11,713 nucleotides of DNA from Thiomicrorhabdus sp. (GTDB taxonomy: Bacteria > Pseudomonadota > Gammaproteobacteria > Thiomicrospirales > Thiomicrospiraceae): contig JAKITH010000020.1 of the NCBI GenBank assembly GCA_021648185.1, positions 1 through 11,713 of the forward strand. The letters are read 5' to 3'. A program made the translations under genes and the position numbers. Positions 6,681-11,713 of the stretch are shown here, in pieces. The notes beneath the pieces are model-generated. The model made no database searches. It had not been told where the DNA came from and saw only the letters and a program-made list of their open reading frames with translations. The first letter of the stretch is position 1; every line of letters begins with the position of its first letter.

Positions 6681-7074
6681 AAAATCGCTGTTTAATATAC
6701 GCTCTAAAAGATTGCAACTCTTGCTGCATTAATTGCAACACCTCAACCGCTTTGCTTTGTTCAGAACACGCCATCTCCTCTTTAATAGGAGCCGACTTTT
6801 TCGCAAGCTTTACTTTTGCGCCTGGAATCGTAAAACCTTGTTCATGCAGTAAGCTTTTAATCTCTAAAAGCAACTCAAGGTCTGCACGCTGATAATAGCG
6901 GCGCCCACGACGCTTACTGGGTTCAAGCTGAGGAAAAACCTGCTCCCAGTAACGTAGTACATGCGATTTTAACTGACAAATTTTAGCCACTTCACCAATG
7001 GTAAAGTATTTTTTATCTGGCAACTCACTTAAAAGTTGCGTAATAGGGAGTGATTCCTGATTAAGATTTGCCAT
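6679..7074 (-). CDS. MerR-family DNA-binding protein without effector domain
   Basis: Probable transcription regulator of 131 residues. The MerR winged helix-turn-helix spans about 22-92: [40 protein letters not shown] and [19 protein letters not shown]. The C-terminal part (about 95-131) is a short helix, probably a dimerisation coil, with no metal- or drug-binding domain. I placed the start at ATG 7074, because the frame extends only to a TTG at 7083. The start lies inside the 3' end of ihfA (14 bp overlap) and has no clear ribosome site, which suggests translational coupling to ihfA. A merR-like gene between ihfA and tRNA-Pro is a conserved arrangement in gammaproteobacteria, but its target genes are not known to me. 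Confidence 0.85.
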   Translation of the reverse strand: MANLNQESLPITQLLSELPDKKYFTIGEVAKICQLKSHVLRYWEQVFPQLEPSKRRGRRYYQRADLELLLEIKSLLHEQGFTIPGAKVKLAKKSAPIKEEMACSEQSKAVEVLQLMQQELQSFRAYIKQRF

Positions 7075-7354
7075 AATTATCAATTTGTGCGCGTAATTTT
7101 TGTCCAGGCTTAAATGTTACCACTCTTCGAGCTGAAATAGGAACATCTTCTCCCGTTCTTGGGTTACGACCCGGACGAGATGCTTTATCACGAAGCTCAA
7201 AATTACCAAAACCAGATAGTTTAATTTGCTCTCCGGAAATTAATACTTCACTGAGTTCATCATAAAACTGTTCAACCAGCTCTTTTGATTCACGCTTATT
7301 AAAGCCAAACGTATCTGATAAGTTTTGTGCGATATCTGCTTTGGTTAATGCCAT
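7061..7354 (-). CDS. ihfA: Integration host factor subunit alpha
   Basis: DNA-bending nucleoid protein that works as a heterodimer with IHF beta in transcription, replication and recombination. The 97 residues match E. coli IhfA along their full length: [12 protein letters not shown] start, [17 protein letters not shown] (41-57), and the DNA-intercalating arm [11 protein letters not shown] with the wedge proline P65, then [16 protein letters not shown]. The ATG is preceded by AGGG (TAGGGT) six bases upstream. Unlike the usual tight pheT-ihfA junction, a 215 bp spacer with a 152 bp inverted-repeat element separates the two. Expression may therefore depend on read-through or on a promoter near 7360-7400, where only weak elements such as TAAAAT are visible. 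The merR-like gene overlaps its end. Confidence 0.97.
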   Translation of the reverse strand: MALTKADIAQNLSDTFGFNKRESKELVEQFYDELSEVLISGEQIKLSGFGNFELRDKASRPGRNPRTGEDVPISARRVVTFKPGQKLRAQIDNYGKS

Positions 7355-7378
7355 TTTTTACCCTATTTTACCTATATA

Positions 7379-7530
7379 AGGAACGTGCATGGAATAACTT
7401 GGACACTCTAACTTGCCTTTTTGTCCCAGCTCAAATCGTTGCATAGAATAACTATGCACCTCTTGAGATAATCCGATCTGAAACAAAAATACTGCGTTAT
7501 AGTGCCCAAGTTTATTCCATGCACGTTCCT
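7379..7530. repeat. 152 bp MITE-like inverted-repeat element between pheT and ihfA
   Basis: The two ends are perfect 19 bp inverted repeats, AGGAACGTGCATGGAATAA at 7379-7397 and its complement at 7512-7530. Pairing continues inward with few mismatches and one indel (CTTGGaCACTcTAAC against ACTTGGGCACTATAAC). The centre holds a second stem, TGCATAG (7440-7446) with CTATGCA (7451-7457). There is no open reading frame, so it is a non-autonomous element or a structured intergenic repeat. I see no clear target-site duplication. Bases 7478-7499 match, on the minus strand, the core of the element at 5144-5304 in 20 of 22 positions. Confidence 0.8.
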
Positions 7531-7569
7531 AAAGACCTTTTCACGAAAGGAACGCAAAAGTCTCTAATA

Positions 7570-9960
7570 CTATCTTAATTCTGCACTGACGGCTTGTTTT
7601 GCAGAGATTAACACCTCTGAAATAAGTGCATCCACTTCTTCGTCCTGCAAGGTTCTCTCTTGATGTTGAATTTTCAACGTCAGTGCAATGCTTTTTTGTG
7701 ATGCATCAACCCCTTGTCCACGATAAACATCAAATAACTCAACGGTGTTAAGAATATCAGATTTCACCGCCACAATCGAATCAATCAATGCCTGTACGGC
7801 AATCGCTTCATCGACCACAAAGGCCAAATCACGTTGAACTTCGGGAAACTTAGAGACGGCTTGAGCCGCTGGAACCTGCATGGTCATTAACGCATCTTGT
7901 CGAACTTGAAACAGGTACACTTTACCACTCACACCCATCGGCTTGACCAATGAAGGGTGCAACTGCCCAATCATACCCACCTCTTTTCCGTCTTTTACGA
8001 TGGATGCCGATTGACCGGGGTGCAATGCTGGATGCGCACACGATTCAAAACGAATATTTGCTAATTGGTGGCTCATCCGTATCAATGTTTCAACATCGCC
8101 TTTTAAATCAAAGAAATCAACCGAACGCTCCTCTTCATCCCAACCCGAAGCGGATACTTTACCGGCTATCACGCCACCGAACATCGGAACTTGGGTAGCT
8201 CCCGTTGGGTCTGAGTCATTTTTATAAAAAACCAAACCACTCTCAAATAGGCGAACACGAGGCTGTTGACGATTTTGATTGTAAGCAACCGATTGCAATA
8301 AGCCAGAAAATAAATTGGTACGCATCGCTTTCATGTCATCCGAAATTGGATTTTGCAACAGCACATAAGGGATCTCTGGCTCCAACAATTTCTGCTTTGC
8401 TTCTTCGACAAAACTGTAGGTAATGACTTCATTGTAACCACGTTGCACTAAAGCCATTTTTAACGCAAGTAACGACTGTTCAGACTCTGGCAACTCATTT
8501 AATGTCATCGGAGCTAATACTGGCGTTTCTGGCAGATTATTGTAGCCAAAAATGCGTCCAACCTCTTCAATCAAATCCATCTCTATCGCCATATCAAAAC
8601 GATAGCTAGGCGCAGTCATCTTCCAACCTAATTTTGTCGTGCTGACATCAAACCCTAACGATTCAAAAATATGTACAACCTTTGCATCCTCAACATCCAC
8701 CCCTAAACGATTGGTAATCGTGGTTTTGCGTAACTCAATAACGGCTGGCGTTGGTAAATCCGATTCTGAAACCACCGAAACCACCTCACTAACCACACCA
8801 CCTGCAATGTCTGTAAAAAGTTGCAACGCTCGGTTTAATGCTCGCTCTGGTAACATCGGATCCACTCCACGCTCAAAACGGTGTGAGGAATCTGTATGCA
8901 AACCATACTGTCGAGCCTTACCTGTAATCGCAAGCGGTGCAAAATGTGCACATTCAAAAAAGAGTCTGGATGTTTCATCGGTAACAGAAGTGGACAGTCC
9001 GCCCATAATCCCCGCAAGAGCAATCACACCCGACTCATCGGCAATGACTAAGCTGCCTTTTTTCAGGGTCAGTTTTTTATTGTCTAACGAGGTAAACTGC
9101 TCTCCTGATTGCGCCATTCTGACTTGAATATCGCCCTGTAGCTTATCCAAGTCAAATGCATGCATCGGTTGACCAAGTTCCAATAATACATAATTGGTGA
9201 TGTCCACCACCAAATCGATGGTACGCAAGCCTGAACGTTGTAGCTTTTGTACCATCCATAAAGGGGTCTGTGCTTTTTGATTAAATTCCGATACCACACA
9301 CCCTAAATATTTAGGGCAAGCAGTGGATTCTACAACTTGAACCGCTTGAGAACACGCACCAGAAGTTTCTATTTTTTGTGCTTTAAAGGGAGGAGTAAAT
9401 GCCGCACCACTAATCGCATGAAGGTCTCTAGCCAAGCCTTCAACACTTAAACAGTCGGCACGATTGGGCGTTAAGTCCACATCAATTGTGACATCATTCA
9501 AATCGAGATAGTCACGTATGTCCATGCCAACGGGAGCATCACTGGGTAAAACGTAAAGACCATCCACACCATCATCAGGCAAACCAATTTCGGCTGCACC
9601 GCACAACATACCGTGAGAAGGCACTCCGCGCAATTTGGCTTTTTTAATTTTAAAATCACCCGGTAAAACTGCACCTACTTTGGCACAGCACGCTTTCATG
9701 CCCACAACAACATTTTTAGCACCGCATACAATTTGTACTGGCTCAGCTTCGCCAACATCCACTTGAGTCACGTTTAATTTATCCGCGTCTGGGTGCTTTT
9801 CGACCGACAACACATGACCCACCACCACGCTGCTAAACTGCCCAGCAACCGCTTCTATGCCATCGACTTCTAATCCAGCTAAACTTAATGCTTCTGTTAA
9901 GGTATGGGTATCCCAATTTGGATTAGCCCACTCTTTTAACCAGTTTTCACTTACTTTCAT
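7570..9960 (-). CDS. pheT: Phenylalanyl-tRNA synthetase beta subunit
   Basis: Large subunit of the alpha2-beta2 enzyme that charges tRNA-Phe. It carries the editing site and much of the tRNA-binding surface. The 796 residues match the usual gammaproteobacterial length (E. coli about 795). Visible in order: the N-terminal [11 protein letters not shown]; the tRNA-binding OB domain (about 44-150: [20 protein letters not shown] then [11 protein letters not shown]); the [18 protein letters not shown] segment (163-180); the B3/B4 editing region (about 215-385, including [13 protein letters not shown] and LAGIMGG); the B5 domain; a catalytic-like core ([17 protein letters not shown] onward); and the C-terminal ferredoxin-fold anticodon-binding domain (about 705-796, beginning [14 protein letters not shown]). 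It starts 24 bp after pheS, without a strong ribosome site, so it is likely co-translated with it. Confidence 0.98.
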   Translation of the reverse strand: MKVSENWLKEWANPNWDTHTLTEALSLAGLEVDGIEAVAGQFSSVVVGHVLSVEKHPDADKLNVTQVDVGEAEPVQIVCGAKNVVVGMKACCAKVGAVLPGDFKIKKAKLRGVPSHGMLCGAAEIGLPDDGVDGLYVLPSDAPVGMDIRDYLDLNDVTIDVDLTPNRADCLSVEGLARDLHAISGAAFTPPFKAQKIETSGACSQAVQVVESTACPKYLGCVVSEFNQKAQTPLWMVQKLQRSGLRTIDLVVDITNYVLLELGQPMHAFDLDKLQGDIQVRMAQSGEQFTSLDNKKLTLKKGSLVIADESGVIALAGIMGGLSTSVTDETSRLFFECAHFAPLAITGKARQYGLHTDSSHRFERGVDPMLPERALNRALQLFTDIAGGVVSEVVSVVSESDLPTPAVIELRKTTITNRLGVDVEDAKVVHIFESLGFDVSTTKLGWKMTAPSYRFDMAIEMDLIEEVGRIFGYNNLPETPVLAPMTLNELPESEQSLLALKMALVQRGYNEVITYSFVEEAKQKLLEPEIPYVLLQNPISDDMKAMRTNLFSGLLQSVAYNQNRQQPRVRLFESGLVFYKNDSDPTGATQVPMFGGVIAGKVSASGWDEEERSVDFFDLKGDVETLIRMSHQLANIRFESCAHPALHPGQSASIVKDGKEVGMIGQLHPSLVKPMGVSGKVYLFQVRQDALMTMQVPAAQAVSKFPEVQRDLAFVVDEAIAVQALIDSIVAVKSDILNTVELFDVYRGQGVDASQKSIALTLKIQHQERTLQDEEVDALISEVLISAKQAVSAELR

Positions 9961-9984
9961 CTTACTTGTCTCACCGAATCAGGT

Positions 9985-11063
<1,079 letters not shown>

Positions 11064-11071
11064 CTTTAATC

Positions 11072-11100
11072 ATTATTGTTTAGATAAAAAGACACGTAAA
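11072..11100 (-). promoter_or_regulatory. Probable pheST promoter
   Basis: On the minus strand, TTTACG (-35, 11095-11100) and AATAAT (-10, 11072-11077; five of six consensus bases) are separated by exactly 17 bp. They lie just after the rplT terminator and about 90 bp before pheS, so pheST can be transcribed independently of the ribosomal protein genes. Inferred from sequence only. Confidence 0.5.
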
Positions 11101-11103
11101 GAT

Positions 11104-11132
11104 AAAAAAAATAGGGGACCGAAGCCCCCTAT
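11104..11132 (-). terminator. UUCG-tetraloop terminator between rplT and pheS
   Basis: On the minus strand, ATAGGGGGC closes a TTCG tetraloop with GTCCCCTAT (11111-11132) and is followed by a run of eight T (11104-11111). The C(UUCG)G loop and nine-pair stem (one G-U) make this a textbook strong terminator. It ends the rpmI-rplT transcript 38 bp after rplT. Whether it is conditional, like the pheM attenuator in E. coli, is unclear, because no Phe-rich leader peptide is visible. Confidence 0.88.
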
Positions 11133-11169
11133 CCATCAGAATTAACTAGGAGAACCTAGCTAAACTTGA

Positions 11170-11523
11170 TCACAATGCTGCTTTTGCCTTTTCAGCAATC
11201 GCTGAAAATGCTGCCGCATCGTGTACAGCAATATCTGCTAATACCTTACGGTCAATTGCAATCTCTGCTCTGTGTAAGCCATTAATAAAACGGCTGTAAG
11301 TCAGACCATTCATACGAGCTGCAGCGTTAATACGCGCAATCCATAAACGACGGAACTGACGTTTTTTAGTACGACGATCACGGTATGCATATTGACCTGC
11401 TTTAATAACCGCTTGCTTAGCAACGCGAAAAACTTTACTACGAGCTCCGTAATAACCTTTTGCTTGCTTTAATACTTTATTGTGTCTACGGCGTGCGACG
11501 ACACCTCTTTTAACTCTTGCCAT
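11170..11523 (-). CDS. rplT: Large ribosomal subunit protein bL20
   Basis: Early-assembly 50S protein that binds 23S rRNA. In enterics it also represses translation of its own operon. The 117 residues (E. coli 118) are rich in Arg/Lys and show the family pattern: [19 protein letters not shown], then [38 protein letters not shown] and [16 protein letters not shown]. The ATG is preceded by TAAGGAGA, in which the TAA is also the rpmI stop codon, so the two genes are tightly linked (14 bp gap). A strong terminator follows 38 bp downstream. Confidence 0.98.
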   Translation of the reverse strand: MARVKRGVVARRRHNKVLKQAKGYYGARSKVFRVAKQAVIKAGQYAYRDRRTKKRQFRRLWIARINAAARMNGLTYSRFINGLHRAEIAIDRKVLADIAVHDAAAFSAIAEKAKAAL

Positions 11524-11537
11524 TTTTCAATCTCTCC

Positions 11538-11713
11538 TTAAGCGTACGGTAACATACGACGAACCATTGCCACATCATGATCATGGATCATGCTGCCTGA
11601 ACGTAGCTGACGCTTACGCTTAGTCGACTTTTTGGTCAATATATGACGAAGGTGAGATTGTTTGCATTTGAAACGACCCGAGCCTGTTTTCTTGAAGCGC
11701 TTTTTAGCACTAC
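11538..11713 (-). CDS. rpmI: Large ribosomal subunit protein bL35, 5' end outside the window
   Basis: Small basic 50S protein. The minus strand from the window edge encodes 57 residues and a stop in one frame: [20 protein letters not shown], then [20 protein letters not shown] and [11 protein letters not shown] at the end. This matches bL35 (about 65 residues), so roughly the first eight residues are missing past base 11713. Its TAA stop at 11538-11540 forms part of the rplT ribosome site. The order rpmI-rplT is the standard infC-rpmI-rplT arrangement, and infC would be expected just outside the window. Confidence 0.95.
   Translation of the reverse strand, partial: SAKKRFKKTGSGRFKCKQSHLRHILTKKSTKRKRQLRSGSMIHDHDVAMVRRMLPYA

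Noticed and set aside
7531..7569. Terminator after pheT (CCTTT/AAAGG stem, 7536-7550)
   Set aside because: Only five pairs and a broken T-run; too weak to call.
8639..9127. 162-codon open frame on the plus strand inside pheT
   Set aside because: It is antisense to a clearly real gene, Ser/Thr/Pro-rich with no recognisable fold, and has no ribosome site; it is a shadow of pheT coding bias.

Overview
The window comes from an AT-rich gammaproteobacterium (GC looks to be in the low 40s by eye). The gene order rpmI-rplT-pheS-pheT-ihfA-merR-tRNA-Pro, the residues of IHF alpha and PheST, and a polar-flagellum style chemotaxis locus all fit this group. A sulfur-oxidising Thiomicrospira/Hydrogenovibrio-type organism is a reasonable guess, but the sequence alone does not prove it.

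Left half (1-6465), motility and chemotaxis. A leftward operon, cheR-cheB-mcp, encodes the adaptation methyltransferase, the response-regulated methylesterase and a membrane-anchored receptor without a periplasmic sensor domain. Diverging from cheR is a rightward FliK-like gene, closed by a clear terminator. It is followed by cheW, cheY, a small STAS-domain gene (terminator after it) and a small stand-alone FlhB C-terminal-like gene. No cheA, cheZ or cheD lies in the window, so the core kinase must be encoded elsewhere. The intergenic spaces here carry five copies of a 24-26 bp repeat end (TATACCCAAACTACTTG...). Two of these form the ends of a 161 bp inverted-repeat element directly upstream of cheY.

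Right half (6515-11713, all leftward), translation and nucleoid. From the right edge: rpmI (partial), rplT, a UUCG-loop terminator, a probable pheS promoter, pheS, pheT, a 152 bp inverted-repeat element, ihfA, an overlapping merR-like gene, a weak terminator, a tRNA promoter and tRNA-Pro(GGG). This is the common gammaproteobacterial order, but the repeat element separates pheT from ihfA, which are usually adjacent.

Nothing here looks like a new defence or biosynthetic system. The most unusual signals are non-coding. The two MITE-like elements have different ends but share a 22 bp core (20 of 22 identical) placed in opposite orientation relative to their ends. The rplT-pheS spacer has a strong terminator but no visible Phe-rich leader peptide. 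On the protein side, the pairing of a FliK-like protein with a stand-alone FlhB C-terminal homologue in a chemotaxis locus is the best lead.
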